42,751 nt of DNA from Mesorhizobium waimense (GCF_003601975.1 NZ_QZWZ01000050.1:1-42751), one strand, 5' to 3'; shown: positions 17,912 to 26,657, numbered from the stretch's first letter. The notes: a model not told the origin generated them from the sequence alone. A program made the numbers and translations.

Positions 17912-17953
17912 GCTAGTGGATACCATCGCGGCTCACTGCCTACGGTCTCAAAA

Positions 17954-19000
17954 ATGCGACCCGTGATCACAGATGCATGGGACTTGGTGCGGGAAAGCGC
18001 AGTTGGCTTTGTCAACGACAATGCTCTCAGTCATGGCGCGGCAATGGCCTTTTACGCCACCACATCGTTGGCGCCAATTCTACTCATCGTAGTCGCAATC
18101 GCAGGTCTCGCTTTCGGTCATGAAGCTGCGCAGTTGGCTTTGTCTGCCCAGATCTCAGGCCTGATGGGTCCAGAAAGCGCAAGCCTCCTTCAGACCGCGC
18201 TCGAGAGCGCATCCGGCAAATCATCCGGGACCTGGGCGGCAGTGATTGGCATCGTCACCTTGTTCGTGACCGCTTCTGGCGTCTTTGGCGAAATGCAGCA
18301 GTCGTTGAACACAATATGGAAGGTCGAACCGGAGAGCAGTTCGTTGTCGCGTCTGGTGCGCGCACGTGCCGCAAGTCTGGGCTTGGTCGCTGCACTCGGT
18401 TTCATGTTGCTCGTATCTCTCGTAGCGAGCGCGGCTATCTCAGCGATGGGCAACATCATCAACACTCACATGCCGTTCGGCACAATAGTCCTTGCGGTGA
18501 TCAACACAGTCGTTTCGTTTGCCCTGATCTCGGTTATGTTCGCCGCTATCTACAAAGTTTTGCCGGACCGAACCTTGGAATGGCGCGATGTCGGGATAGG
18601 CGCTGTTGTGACCGCCGCCCTGTTCACGTTCGGAAAATCGCTCATCGGCTGGTATATCGGCTCCAGTGCGATCGCATCCTCATATGGGGCGGCCGGTGGG
18701 CTGCTCGTCATACTGCTCTGGGTTTACTACTCATCGGAAATTTTTCTTCTCGGTGCGGAATTCACTCGCGCCTATTCCGTTCGACACGGCAGCAGGTCCG
18801 ATCTGGACGCGCTGGTTCACAGTGCTTTGCCTGCAAAACACGTCGTCCCATTTCGCGCAGAGCAAAAGTCCAACTCTGCCCCCGTTGTCGCGCTATTAGC
18901 AGTGGCATGCGCGAGCGCAACGATGACCACCCTTATGCTGGGTCTTCGCCCGTATGTTTCGTCGAAGCCGGAGAAGTCGCATGACGGTCGACCACACTGA
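17954..19000 (+). CDS. YihY/BrkB-family inner-membrane protein
   Basis: 348 residues from the ATG at 17954; the open frame extends further upstream but that part looks non-coding and would include the promoter motif. Six helices are visible (near 36-60, 92-112, 140-165, 183-205, 213-232, 243-268), and ALSHGAAMAFYATTSLAPILL and the LLVILLWVYYSSEIFLLGAEF region (quoted in part) are family signatures. The family was once called ribonuclease BN; the function remains uncertain (transport or envelope). The tail after about residue 285 is cytoplasmic plus one extra hydrophobic stretch. It overlaps the next gene by 20 nt. Confidence 0.88.
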   Translation: MRPVITDAWDLVRESAVGFVNDNALSHGAAMAFYATTSLAPILLIVVAIAGLAFGHEAAQLALSAQISGLMGPESASLLQTALESASGKSSGTWAAVIGIVTLFVTASGVFGEMQQSLNTIWKVEPESSSLSRLVRARAASLGLVAALGFMLLVSLVASAAISAMGNIINTHMPFGTIVLAVINTVVSFALISVMFAAIYKVLPDRTLEWRDVGIGAVVTAALFTFGKSLIGWYIGSSAIASSYGAAGGLLVILLWVYYSSEIFLLGAEFTRAYSVRHGSRSDLDALVHSALPAKHVVPFRAEQKSNSAPVVALLAVACASATMTTLMLGLRPYVSSKPEKSHDGRPH

Positions 19001-19550
19001 GGAAACCTTGATCGATCGGATTGCGGTCCGGCACTCGATTTCGACCGACGCTGTCAGAGCCGTTCTGCAGGCTCTCAAGTCGGGTGGCGGGAGGATGGCA
19101 CAATTCAGCCATCAGGAGTTTGGGGGGATGGCGCAGTGGTCGTCCGGCATGACCATGGTGGGAGACATGTTCAACGATACACTCAAGGCCAAGCTCAATG
19201 CCATTGCTACTGAACTGGCGGCATACCTTAGCGACAACCCGCAAGCGTTGGTCAGAACCGATGAAGTAAGCTATCGCTCCGTCCATCCCGCGAGTGCTCC
19301 ATGGTGGCCGCCCGAAATGGGCCAACCGAACTCGACAGGTGCCCAGAATGATCTCCGCTACGCCATTTTTTCCAATACCCGGCGCCTGGTGATCGATGAC
19401 CACGGCGAAACAACAATTTATGACACCGGCGAGCACCACATCTCCGGTATTAGCCAAGCTCAAAGCTCGGGATCGACACTGACTTTTGCCGGCCAGGATG
19501 GGTTGGTGCGGACGTCGGATTTGAAGAAAGTCCGCCCACCGAGCTCGTAG
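18981..19550 (+). CDS. Small soluble protein, SHOCT-type companion (tentative)
   Basis: 189 residues from the ATG at 18981 with GGAG 8 nt upstream. It begins with an ETLIDRIAVRHSISTDAVRA helix, then GGGRMAQFSHQEFGGMAQWS, GMTMVGDMFNDTLKAKLNAI and a C-terminal beta-rich part. The MAQFSH-x-E-GGM-x-QW-x-GMTMVGDMFN block is one I associate with rhizobial proteins annotated as SHOCT-domain containing; the exact function is unknown. The start lies inside the end of the YihY gene, so the pair is translationally coupled and probably stress induced together. Confidence 0.75.
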   Translation: MTVDHTEETLIDRIAVRHSISTDAVRAVLQALKSGGGRMAQFSHQEFGGMAQWSSGMTMVGDMFNDTLKAKLNAIATELAAYLSDNPQALVRTDEVSYRSVHPASAPWWPPEMGQPNSTGAQNDLRYAIFSNTRRLVIDDHGETTIYDTGEHHISGISQAQSSGSTLTFAGQDGLVRTSDLKKVRPPSS

Positions 19551-19757
19551 AAATCTTCCGCTGCACTAAACGCCGCAATGAATTCTGGAGTGCCGGTAAC
19601 GGGGTGTGGCGGACGCCTAGCCACCCAGTGGGCGGCGTCTGCCCGTTTGGCCTACAGAAGGCGCTTCCTATCTATTGCCACCTTTCGTTGGTGGACCTCT
19701 AGTCTAGGAGGGTGACCATGCGGCGGTACGATTGAGCCCGCAATCTCTGCGCCGAGT

Positions 19758-19830
19758 GGGTCAACGTCCGCGCGTAGCCAAGCATCTCAATTCCCGAGGC
19801 GACGGGGCAGCTTGCTACGCCCGAGCCCGC
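19758..19830. repeat. Imperfect 73-bp repeat, copy 2
   Basis: Direct repeat of 16468-16540 (GGCGACGGGGCAGC and CCGAGCCCGC blocks). It lies in the 315-bp gap between the convergent genes ending at 19550 and 19866. The rest of that gap holds a GC-rich imperfect palindrome near 19605-19645 and no gene. Confidence 0.6.
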
Positions 19831-19865
19831 GCCATAGACCTTCCGCTACCTTTCCTACAGGTTGG

Positions 19866-20312
19866 CTAAGGGCCCTTAGCGGCGTCCTCGATCAGTTCGG
19901 CTACTACGTTACGGAACCGCTCATCAGACCTATCGCCTATGTTTCCCACATCTTTCGCCACGATCCCAGGCGCGGACACTGAGACCCCTCCACTCAATTG
20001 AACGCTGACAGTGAAGGTCCTTCTGATCTGCTTCTCCGGTCCTCGCTTTCTGTAGATTTGGAACCGAATAGACGGCGTTGACGCTTTCACCTGGCGGCGT
20101 GGGGCAGTGTCTATGTCAACAGTTATCTCGCCTGCCACGTCAGCCTTGGCCGCTTCCAACGACGCAACCACGACGTCATTTAGCCAGGTCCTGGCTTGCG
20201 CGCCGAAGTCCGCCAAAGGGGCCTCGTGCTCCGCCTGCTCGTCGCGGGGATACTCCTCCTGCTGACGGCGAGCTTCCTTTCCTCGCTCAAGCGCCTCTTT
20301 AAACTTAGGCAT
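19866..20312 (-). CDS. Hypothetical protein with charged N-terminus
   Basis: 148 residues. The ATG at 20312 has GGAGGCGACCAGG before it. Residues 1-35 are highly charged and predicted coiled or disordered (ERGKEARRQQEEYPRDEQ); 35-65 form a helix (ADFGAQARTWLNDVVVASLEAAKAD, quoted in part), and 68-125 look like alternating beta strands. The layout is a bit like trypco2-type small proteins, but the match is not good enough to name. It has its own transcription unit; nothing next to it suggests a role. Confidence 0.6.
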   Translation of the reverse strand: MPKFKEALERGKEARRQQEEYPRDEQAEHEAPLADFGAQARTWLNDVVVASLEAAKADVAGEITVDIDTAPRRQVKASTPSIRFQIYRKRGPEKQIRRTFTVSVQLSGGVSVSAPGIVAKDVGNIGDRSDERFRNVVAELIEDAAKGP

Positions 20313-20858
20313 CCTGGTCGCCTCCGATCTAGTCGCCGCATGGGAGGCCGTCTGTTAGATCGGCCATAACTCCTCGATCGGGTAGAACGCGCGGAATCGG
20401 CATTATGTTGCGTAAGCGTATCCGGAGAGGACCGCTGCGAGGGAGCCTTAGGGGCGAAGCTGGCGGCGCCGAGCCAGAGCGCACGTGAGGATCCCAATCG
20501 CCTCGCGTTCCAACCGGCTTCCACGTGGCATAGATTATCTGTTGGCAACTTTGATTCTAGCTCCGCTTATCGGCGCATTTAATGCCGCAGGCTTGATGGA
20601 ACATTAGCCAAATCTAAGAGTTGGTGTTGAGCGGGATCTCCGTCCGAACGAAAGCGGGGTTCGCTCTAGCATGGCACAAGAATGACCGAAGCGATGGCGC
20701 AAGAAAATGGCCGACAAGCCGCCGCGACGTGCCTGCCGCTCCGTGACACGAGGCTGGTGCCTTCCTACTCCTGATACCGCGTCGCCGCTTCCAGCTTTGG
20801 CGGTGGCGAGCGAAGTGCATGACTGATACTGAGCTCCCCAAACAAGCACAGGCCCTAG
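20313..20858. other. Intergenic region before the HisKA_2 kinase
   Basis: About 545 bp. It holds one weak stress-sigma motif (20598-20622) and a 30-codon open frame at about 20683 that lacks support. No known RNA or gene is recognised. Upstream of sensor kinases of this class one often finds phyR/nepR/ecfG, but none is encoded here. Confidence 0.4.
20598..20622 (+). promoter_or_regulatory. Weak EcfG/RpoE2-type promoter candidate
   Basis: GGAAC, 16 nt, then AGTT. It fits the conserved positions, but lies 237 nt upstream of the kinase ATG, so a long leader would be needed. Could be chance. Confidence 0.3.
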
Positions 20859-21935
20859 ATGACATCGGATTCAGAAAAGGCCGAGGCAGTTGAGCAATTG
20901 CTCGATACGCCTGACCTCGCCACCGCGCTGGAAAGTGAACAGTTCAAGAAATTCCTCGACCAGGTGCCGATCGCGATTGCCGTTTCGGACCTGAGCGGGA
21001 AGGAGCGCGTCGTCTATGCCAATCCGGAATTCGAGAGACTGACAAGCCTGAAGGCGGCCAGCCTTACCCGGCAAAACTGGGCAGCACTTTCCGGCATAGG
21101 CATTCATCAGCAGAAGCCGCTGGCCGAGGCCGTAGTCGAGGAGACCGATTTCGTCGGCACCTTTCGGCTGCAGCGTGACGAGGACAAGCAACCGATTGTC
21201 GACGTCTATTCCAATGTTATCGAAGACGACAACGGCAAGGTCTGTTTCAGGCTCGTGGCGCTGGTCGACGTGTCATCCCATGGCGAAACTGATGAAGCCC
21301 GTTCGGTGGAGGAGCGCGTCCGCGAGAAGGACACCCTGCTGCGCGAACTGCAGCACCGGGTGAAGAACAACCTGCAGATGATCACCGCATTGATCCGTCT
21401 GGAAACGCGCAATGCGACCGAGCCAGACCAGAAACGATTTGAGCGCCTCGCCGGGCGCGTCGACGCTCTGGCGATCCTCTACCAGACTCTATCGGCCGAC
21501 GAGCAGAAAGAGGAGGTCGATCTCGGCGTCTATCTTAGCCAGATCGCGTCGGCGGTGATGAGCTCGCATGCGGTCGAGGGTATCCGCCTAAACATGAAAG
21601 TGGATACATACCCAGCGTCTATCAATGTCGCCATGCCGACGGGACTGGTCGTGAACGAATTGCTGACCAATTCACTCAAACACGCCTTCCAGGGGCGCGA
21701 GGGCGGAACGATAACGCTGCATAGCATCGTCAGTGGCGACGGCTGCCGGGTCATAATTGCGGACGACGGAATCGGCCTGCCGGAGGGCGAGACATGGCCC
21801 AAGCCCGGCAAGCTGGGTGCGCTGATTGCACACTCACTGACCGAGAACGCCAAGGCGCAGTTCGACGTCGTGTCTAGCGCCGGCGAAGGGACGAAGGTGA
21901 CCATCGTCTTCAAGCGATCGGCGGTAGCAACCTAA
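20859..21935 (+). CDS. PAS-containing HisKA_2/HWE-type sensor histidine kinase
   Basis: 358 residues. A PAS domain occupies about 30-140 (VPIAIAVSDLSGKERVVYAN, then FRLVALVDVS). The phosphoacceptor box is LLRELQHRVKNNLQM with His166, diagnostic of HisKA_2. The ATPase part has VVNELLTNSLKHAF (N box), ADDGIGLP (G1) and SSAGEGTKVTIVF at the end. It has no membrane segment. Kinases of this class often feed the PhyR-NepR-EcfG general stress pathway of alphaproteobacteria; the stress-type genes and motifs around it make that attractive, but the link is inference. No cognate regulator is adjacent. Ribosome site before ATG 20859 is weak. Confidence 0.9.
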   Translation: MTSDSEKAEAVEQLLDTPDLATALESEQFKKFLDQVPIAIAVSDLSGKERVVYANPEFERLTSLKAASLTRQNWAALSGIGIHQQKPLAEAVVEETDFVGTFRLQRDEDKQPIVDVYSNVIEDDNGKVCFRLVALVDVSSHGETDEARSVEERVREKDTLLRELQHRVKNNLQMITALIRLETRNATEPDQKRFERLAGRVDALAILYQTLSADEQKEEVDLGVYLSQIASAVMSSHAVEGIRLNMKVDTYPASINVAMPTGLVVNELLTNSLKHAFQGREGGTITLHSIVSGDGCRVIIADDGIGLPEGETWPKPGKLGALIAHSLTENAKAQFDVVSSAGEGTKVTIVFKRSAVAT

Positions 21936-22147
21936 CAATTGCCCAGCGAACATAGCATACTGGCGGATGCTTTCATGTTGCGGCCACCCAATAAAAAGCC
22001 GACCCCCCAAAGCCGGCTCGGTCGTTAGGCATCCGACGGTCACCGCCTCTACCCAAGGCCGTCATCCTACTCAGAGGCTATGAGAATGGTCAGCAGATCT
22101 AAGCGCAGGCCGGTATTGCTCCACGTCCACGATGGCGTGTCCGCAGC

Positions 22148-22786
22148 TTACTCGCCAGTGTCGGAGTTTGCTGCGCCGACAGGCTTGGATTCCGGCGAGC
22201 CCTTATGCCGCAGGAAGATCGAGAGCACAACCAGGACTGCGGTCGATAGGAATTCCGACTGCCAGTTCTGGAACGACTCGAACCACAGCTGTGTTTCGAG
22301 AAGGTAGTCTCCAAAAGATTGAACCTGTCCGCCATGGCGGAGCGCCTCCTCGTTTGCTGCCGTCAGGCTCGCCCACCAGTGGAACGCAAATGAAACGATG
22401 AACAGCAGAGCTAGGGCCATGCCTAGCGAGTAGGAATAGAGCCACGATAGTATCGGCATTTGCTTGCGCGTCGCCGGCCGTAGCTCGTCATCGGGCCTGT
22501 GGGGAGCATCCGGGTCGCGGGACTCGGCCGAGCCGCGCTGAAAGAGCATCGCGGTCAGCATCACGTAGGCCGACATTTGCAGGAATTCGCTTTCCCAGTT
22601 TTCGAACAGCGCAGAGAGGAAGTCACCGCTCGTCAGATATGCCATAACTCCGACAGCCGGCGCGCCGTGCTCCCGAAGTTCTTCATTGTGGACTGCTTGG
22701 CCTGACCAGATCATGCCCAGCGCGCTCAAAAGGAACATCACGACCAAAGCGATGCTCAGCCCGTTGTTTCGTAGGAAGGAACCCAT
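22148..22786 (-). CDS. DUF6766 family membrane protein
   Basis: 212 residues from the ATG at 22786, preferred because GAGGTAACG lies just upstream and the protein opens with MGSFLRNNGLSIALVVMFLL. Four hydrophobic segments (about 8-25, 62-85, 120-142, 185-200). It shows an internal duplication typical of the family: NWESEFLQMSAYVMLTA and NWQSEFLSTAVLVVL, each preceded by a loop (HGAPAVGVMAYL / HGGQVQSFGDYL). The function is unknown. The gene lies 46 nt downstream of the next gene on the same strand and is probably co-transcribed. Confidence 0.85.
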   Translation of the reverse strand: MGSFLRNNGLSIALVVMFLLSALGMIWSGQAVHNEELREHGAPAVGVMAYLTSGDFLSALFENWESEFLQMSAYVMLTAMLFQRGSAESRDPDAPHRPDDELRPATRKQMPILSWLYSYSLGMALALLFIVSFAFHWWASLTAANEEALRHGGQVQSFGDYLLETQLWFESFQNWQSEFLSTAVLVVLSIFLRHKGSPESKPVGAANSDTGE

Positions 22787-22832
22787 TTTCGTTACCTCGG
22801 CCGGCGTCGCCACGGCTACATTGATGCCGGCT

Positions 22833-23354
22833 TCAAACCGCCGTGGCATCACTCGCTTGCCGAGCAGCTTCAGCCTCGGAAACGTCGATTGAGCAGCGCA
22901 ATTCGCCGTTTTCGTCCCGGACGCGCACCAGCCAGCCGGATGGATCGTCTGTGCCGGACTGCAGGTCGACCAAGACGTCGATCGCGCACCGAATTGCTTC
23001 CTCGCGAGCTGCGTGGAAGCTTGGCATCTTGGATGGAGGCACCTGCTGGCAGCCATCACCGTCACGATACTCAAAGATATAGAGGCCGCCGCTTTCGTCA
23101 TTCGCCGCAGTGACCGCCACTTCGTCGAAATTGCCATTGCTATGGGCGTCGTAACTGTTGGCCGCCACGTCGAAGTTAGCAGTCTGAACAAGTATTGCTA
23201 TCGCCCGACCGATAGCGTCACGTTCAGCAAAGGGTTCCCTCTTTGCCATGTCGACGCTGACACGCTCACCGTCTTCGCCACAAAAGATCACGCGCACAAT
23301 TTGCTGCCCGCTGTGCCCGATTGCCTCGCCGATCTCGGTCCGAATTATTTGCAT
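22833..23354 (-). CDS. Hypothetical soluble protein, possible DUF6894-like C-terminus
   Basis: 173 residues from the ATG at 23354 (GGAG upstream); a longer reading to 23507 has no ribosome site. The N-terminal 70 residues (MQIIRTEIGEAIGHSGQQIV, VSVDMAKREPFAERDAIGRA) read as a small alpha/beta domain, and the C-terminal part (FHAAREEAIRCAIDVL, WLVRVRDENGELRCSIDVSE) resembles the short DUF6894-type domains common in Rhizobiales, though weakly. It precedes the DUF6766 gene in a likely two-gene unit. Confidence 0.65.
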   Translation of the reverse strand: MQIIRTEIGEAIGHSGQQIVRVIFCGEDGERVSVDMAKREPFAERDAIGRAIAILVQTANFDVAANSYDAHSNGNFDEVAVTAANDESGGLYIFEYRDGDGCQQVPPSKMPSFHAAREEAIRCAIDVLVDLQSGTDDPSGWLVRVRDENGELRCSIDVSEAEAARQASDATAV

Positions 23355-23851
23355 GAGGAAGAAACTCCAATCATTAGCCTGACTGTGTCTTGCAGTTGAC
23401 TGCTTACTCGCCACCATATCCCAGGCCGACTTCGAGCCTGCGCGATCGCCGGCTGCCCCTACTTCGCCTTCGCAAATTTGACGGGCGTGTGCACGCCTCC
23501 AACTCAATGTGCCTCAACAGATGAAGTTCCAGCACCTCCTGCAGCCAAGCTCTCGGTCGGTCGCCTCTTGACCAGTGAGGCCGCGCCAAATCCACGGTTT
23601 CAAGGAACGTAGACGTGAAGAAGCGCTACATGAAACCCACGCTGCTGAAGCGTGGGAAACCGAATGAGCTAATTGCTCAGATTGTTATTTCTGGGGTCGT
23701 GACAGCAACCAGCAGTTCGTCGCGTTGAAGTGAGAACTACTCCAACTTTCAGCCCCCGTGTCCAAATCCCGATGTGCGCAGGAGGGTGTGCGGAACGAAA
23801 GCCCTTTCCGAGGATTGTTGTTTGGTCTTAACACTTTATCGGGAGGTTTCT
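23355..23851. other. Divergent intergenic region
   Basis: About 500 bp between divergent units. It contains a stem-like CCCACGCTGCTGAAGCGTGGG near 23635-23657 (two complementary arms, CCCACGC and GCGTGGG) and the promoter motif at 23792-23816. No credible gene is seen. Confidence 0.45.
23792..23816 (+). promoter_or_regulatory. EcfG/RpoE2-type promoter candidate
   Basis: GGAAC (23792-23796), 16 nt, then GATT (23813-23816), 36 nt before the ATG of the microprotein gene. Spacing and position are right; the second box differs from CGTT at its first two bases. Confidence 0.5.
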
Positions 23852-23929
23852 ATGGGACGCGGTATCTTGCTTTGGTTGCTCGGAATCCCAATTCCGATCA
23901 TCATTTTGATCATGCTGTTCGCGCGGTAA
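23852..23929 (+). CDS. 25-residue membrane microprotein
   Basis: The gene encodes MGRGILLWLLGIPIPIIILI plus MLFAR: a short basic N-terminus and a single hydrophobic helix with a Pro-Ile-Pro kink. GGGAGG lies 5 nt upstream of the ATG. I recall near-identical tiny proteins (GILLWLLG-PIPIIILL) in many Rhizobiales, often next to stress genes; the function is unknown. The next gene starts 11 nt downstream on the same strand, so it is probably expressed with the membrane protein at 23941. It is well under usual gene-finder limits. Confidence 0.8.
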   Translation: MGRGILLWLLGIPIPIIILIMLFAR

Positions 23930-23940
23930 GGGGGGCGGAT

Positions 23941-24858
23941 ATGCAGTCTGCCATATCGTCGATCGAAATCGCCGAGGACGGTGAATCGTCCTCCACCGCC
24001 GTAAGTTGGGGGCCGATCGTTGCTGGCGCGTTTGCCGCCTCGACGCTGACGGTCATCCTAATGCTACTTGGCTCGGGGCTCGGACTGGCGATGGTCTCGC
24101 CATGGACTGGATCGGGGGCCTCGCTCACGACGTTTGCGGCTTCCACCGCCGTCTGGCTGATTGTCGTGCAATGGCTGTCTTCCGGAGTTGGCGGATATCT
24201 TGCGGGCCGTCTCCGCACGAAATGGGTCGGAGTCCACACCGACGAGGTCTATTTCCGCGACACCGCGCATGGCTTCCTTGCCTGGGCTCTGGCGACATTG
24301 CTCGTCGCAGGCGTCTTTGCTTCGGCTCTGTCATCGACGTTGGGCTCAGGTGTGCAAGCCGTCTCCAATGTGGCCTCCGGCGCCGCCTTGGGGGCAACGA
24401 CAGCAGCTACCAATGCAGCCACGACGGGTGCCCCGTCGACCGATGGCTGGACTGGCTATTTCGTGGATTCATTGTTCCGGCCCGCTAACCCCGCCGCGGC
24501 GCCGGCCAACGGGCAAAACGATAATACCGCGTCGGAACAGGCTACACGCATCCTGCTTTCCGGCGCCGCAAATGGCGAGGTTTCGGCTGAGGACAAGACC
24601 TATCTGTCGCAACTGGTCGCCGCCCGCACGGGCCTGTCGGAAGCCGATGCGAAGGCTTGCGTCGATGCGGTGATCGCGAAGGTTGACGAGGCCAAGGCCA
24701 AGGCAATGCAGGCGGCAGACACAGCCAGGAAGGCTACCGCTAGCTTCGCGCTAGTCGGGGCATTGTCTATGGTGATTGGCGCTTTCATCTCGAGCGTTGC
24801 TGCACTACTTGGAGGCAGGCAGCGCGACGAAGAGGAAGCCATCTTTCGCGCCGGCTGA
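23941..24858 (+). CDS. Membrane protein with glycine-rich helices, unknown function
   Basis: 305 residues from the ATG at 23941 (GGGGGGCGG upstream). Segments near 28-52 (WGPIVAGAFAASTLTVILML), 66-88 (STAVWLIVVQWLSSGVGGYL), 108-130 and a C-terminal helix at about 265-290 are hydrophobic. Between them an Ala/Thr-rich linker and a charged helical region (SAEDKTYLSQLVAARTGLSE, AKACVDAVIAKVDEAKAKAM) probably lie outside the membrane. Such proteins are frequent in Rhizobiales as uncharacterised membrane proteins. It follows the microprotein by 11 nt. Confidence 0.78.
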   Translation: MQSAISSIEIAEDGESSSTAVSWGPIVAGAFAASTLTVILMLLGSGLGLAMVSPWTGSGASLTTFAASTAVWLIVVQWLSSGVGGYLAGRLRTKWVGVHTDEVYFRDTAHGFLAWALATLLVAGVFASALSSTLGSGVQAVSNVASGAALGATTAATNAATTGAPSTDGWTGYFVDSLFRPANPAAAPANGQNDNTASEQATRILLSGAANGEVSAEDKTYLSQLVAARTGLSEADAKACVDAVIAKVDEAKAKAMQAADTARKATASFALVGALSMVIGAFISSVAALLGGRQRDEEEAIFRAG

Positions 24859-24924
24859 CGTTCGCAGAACCTCGGTCGACGCCGAAGGATGGTTGATGGT
24901 AGCTCCCTGCTTGGGCGAAGCCAG

Positions 24925-24958
24925 AAAGCCCGTTCCTCACTCCACAGGACGGGCTTTT
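24925..24958 (+). terminator. Rho-independent terminator
   Basis: AAGCCCGT and ACGGGCTT form a perfect stem around a 15-nt loop, followed by TTTT. It lies 67 nt after the stop of the membrane protein gene and ends that unit. Confidence 0.8.
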
Positions 24959-25101
24959 GCTTACCGGAAATCGAGCTGGATGCGGCTCGCCTGGTTTGTG
25001 GCCCTCCGTTTCAATTTTTGTGCAGTGCAGCAACGATAATGTGGCAATCGCGTTGCACCTGTTGCCGTCCAATTTCGGGCGTCACAACGAGGACGCTCCC
25101 T

Positions 25102-26259
25102 TTGCGAAAAATCTCCGACACGATAGCGCGGCTTGCCGCGCTGAGAGCACAACGCTTCACTGAAACCATCGAGCACGGCGCGCCAGACCATCTCCTTCCT
25201 CTAATGGGTTTCGGCTCAAATCCGGGGGCTTTGAAGTCAAAATATTATCGTCCGAAAAACCTGCCAAAGGGCGCACCTCTTGTTGTCGTGCTGCATGGCT
25301 GCACCCAGAACGCGAATGCTTACAACTTTCACTCAGGCTGGTCGCAACTCGCTGATGAGCTTGATTTCGCATTGGTCTTCCCCGAGCAGCAACGCGCCAA
25401 CAATGCAAACCTTTGCTTCAACTGGTTCGTGCCTGGGGATATCCGGCGCGACAACGGCGAGGCGTGTTCCATTCGACAGATGATTGAGGCGGCGGTCGTC
25501 GCGCATGGTCTTGATCGCAAGCGTATTTTCATCACCGGTCTTTCCGCAGGTGGCGCCATGGCGACAGTGATGCTGGCGGCTTACCCGGAGGTGTTCGCCG
25601 GCGGGGCGATCATTGCAGGGCTTGCCTACGGCAGCGCCTCGACTATTCCCGAAGCCTTCGACCGTATGCGGGGCCATGGTGGCCCATCCAAAGCCGAACT
25701 CCAGCGGCTCTTGAACGAGGCCTCTCCACACAACGGTCCCTGGCCGAGAATTTCGGTCTGGCAGGGTTCGGCCGACAACACCGTTGTGCCCTCGAATGCC
25801 GACGCGATCCTCTCGCAATGGCAAGGCGTGCATGGCGTCGGCAAGGCCCCGACACGCACGGAAGAAGTCGATGGTCAAGCACGGCAGGTCTGGTGCGACA
25901 CCAGTGGCCGGGAACTGATCGAGAAATATACAATTGCCGGCATGGGCCATGGCACGCCGCTCAACACGACCGGCGACGATGGCCTCGGCAGGGCAGGGCC
26001 ATTCATGCTGGACGTGGGGATTTCCTCGACACGCCATGTCGCCCGCTTCTGGGGTCTCGCGAAGCCAAGCGTGCGGCGCCCCGGAAAAACCGAGCCCGCT
26101 TCGGGCGCCGCGTTGCAGACTTTTACGCAGGCGGAAAAACCGCGGGCGGTTCATATCGATCCCACCCCGGAACCGCAGCCTCTCAACGCGCGTGGTTCGG
26201 CTGCGGGCATTACCAAGGTCATCGAGGACGCATTGCGAGCAGCAGGGTTGATGCGCTAG
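25102..26259 (+). CDS. PHB-depolymerase-family extracellular-type esterase
   Basis: About 385 residues if translation begins at the TTG at 25102 (GAGG 10 nt upstream), which gives the usual opening LRKISDTIARLAALRAQ; an ATG at 25039 is in frame. Alpha/beta-hydrolase features are complete: oxyanion HGCTQN, lipase box GLSAGGA with Ser148, Asp225 in QGSADNTV and His283 in GMGHGTPL. This matches the LpqC/PhaZ esterase family that cleaves polyhydroxybutyrate or related esters. No signal peptide is visible, so its location is uncertain. A Pro-rich tail of about 70 residues follows the catalytic domain. Confidence 0.88.
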   Translation: MRKISDTIARLAALRAQRFTETIEHGAPDHLLPLMGFGSNPGALKSKYYRPKNLPKGAPLVVVLHGCTQNANAYNFHSGWSQLADELDFALVFPEQQRANNANLCFNWFVPGDIRRDNGEACSIRQMIEAAVVAHGLDRKRIFITGLSAGGAMATVMLAAYPEVFAGGAIIAGLAYGSASTIPEAFDRMRGHGGPSKAELQRLLNEASPHNGPWPRISVWQGSADNTVVPSNADAILSQWQGVHGVGKAPTRTEEVDGQARQVWCDTSGRELIEKYTIAGMGHGTPLNTTGDDGLGRAGPFMLDVGISSTRHVARFWGLAKPSVRRPGKTEPASGAALQTFTQAEKPRAVHIDPTPEPQPLNARGSAAGITKVIEDALRAAGLMR

Positions 26260-26260
26260 C

Positions 26261-26293
26261 GTCGTCGCTGTCGTGAAGAACGGCAGCGACGAC
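26261..26293. terminator. Bidirectional hairpin between convergent genes
   Basis: GTCGTCGCTG (26261-26270) and CAGCGACGAC (26284-26293) form a perfect 10-bp stem between the 3' ends of the esterase and the small repeat protein. No long U-run follows, so it may work as a stem that protects both transcripts. Confidence 0.55.
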
Positions 26294-26301
26294 CCACGCG
26301 A

Positions 26302-26592
26302 TCATTCCCTGTGTGGGGGCACTGGTGAGCGGGCGGGTTCCTGGTCGTCCACGCTGTTTTTGTTCACCCGCAGAGCCTTGCCCTCAACCTTGTGCGGTTT
26401 GAGCAGGTCGCCGGAGCGCTGGTCCGGCGACGCCGGCAAAGCGGAAGGGTCGCGGTCTTCGACGCTGTTTTCGTTTACCCGCAAGGCTTTGCCCTCAACC
26501 CTATGCTGACGGGGTTTGTCGCCAGATTGCTCCTGCGGCTGGCGGCATTGATTTTGCACGGTGTCATCGTCCATTTCGAACTCCTTCGTCAT
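26302..26592 (-). CDS. Small acidic protein with tandem VEGKALRVN repeat
   Basis: 96 residues from the ATG at 26592 (an ATG at 26574 is alternative). It is hydrophilic and probably disordered. Two copies of a 16-residue unit are seen, HRVEGKALRVNENSVEDRDP and HKVEGKALRVNKNSVDDQEP, separated by about 20 residues rich in Pro, Ser and Asp. The DNA of both units is also similar, indicating a recent internal duplication. I do not know the family. It lies 65 nt downstream of katE on the same strand, so it may be co-expressed with the catalase. Confidence 0.65.
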   Translation of the reverse strand: MTKEFEMDDDTVQNQCRQPQEQSGDKPRQHRVEGKALRVNENSVEDRDPSALPASPDQRSGDLLKPHKVEGKALRVNKNSVDDQEPARSPVPPHRE

Positions 26593-26657
26593 TGCCTGCT
26601 CCCACTCTGGACGGGCGCAAATGCGCGCGGTTCCGCCGCTGAAGGCCGCTGCACTGG

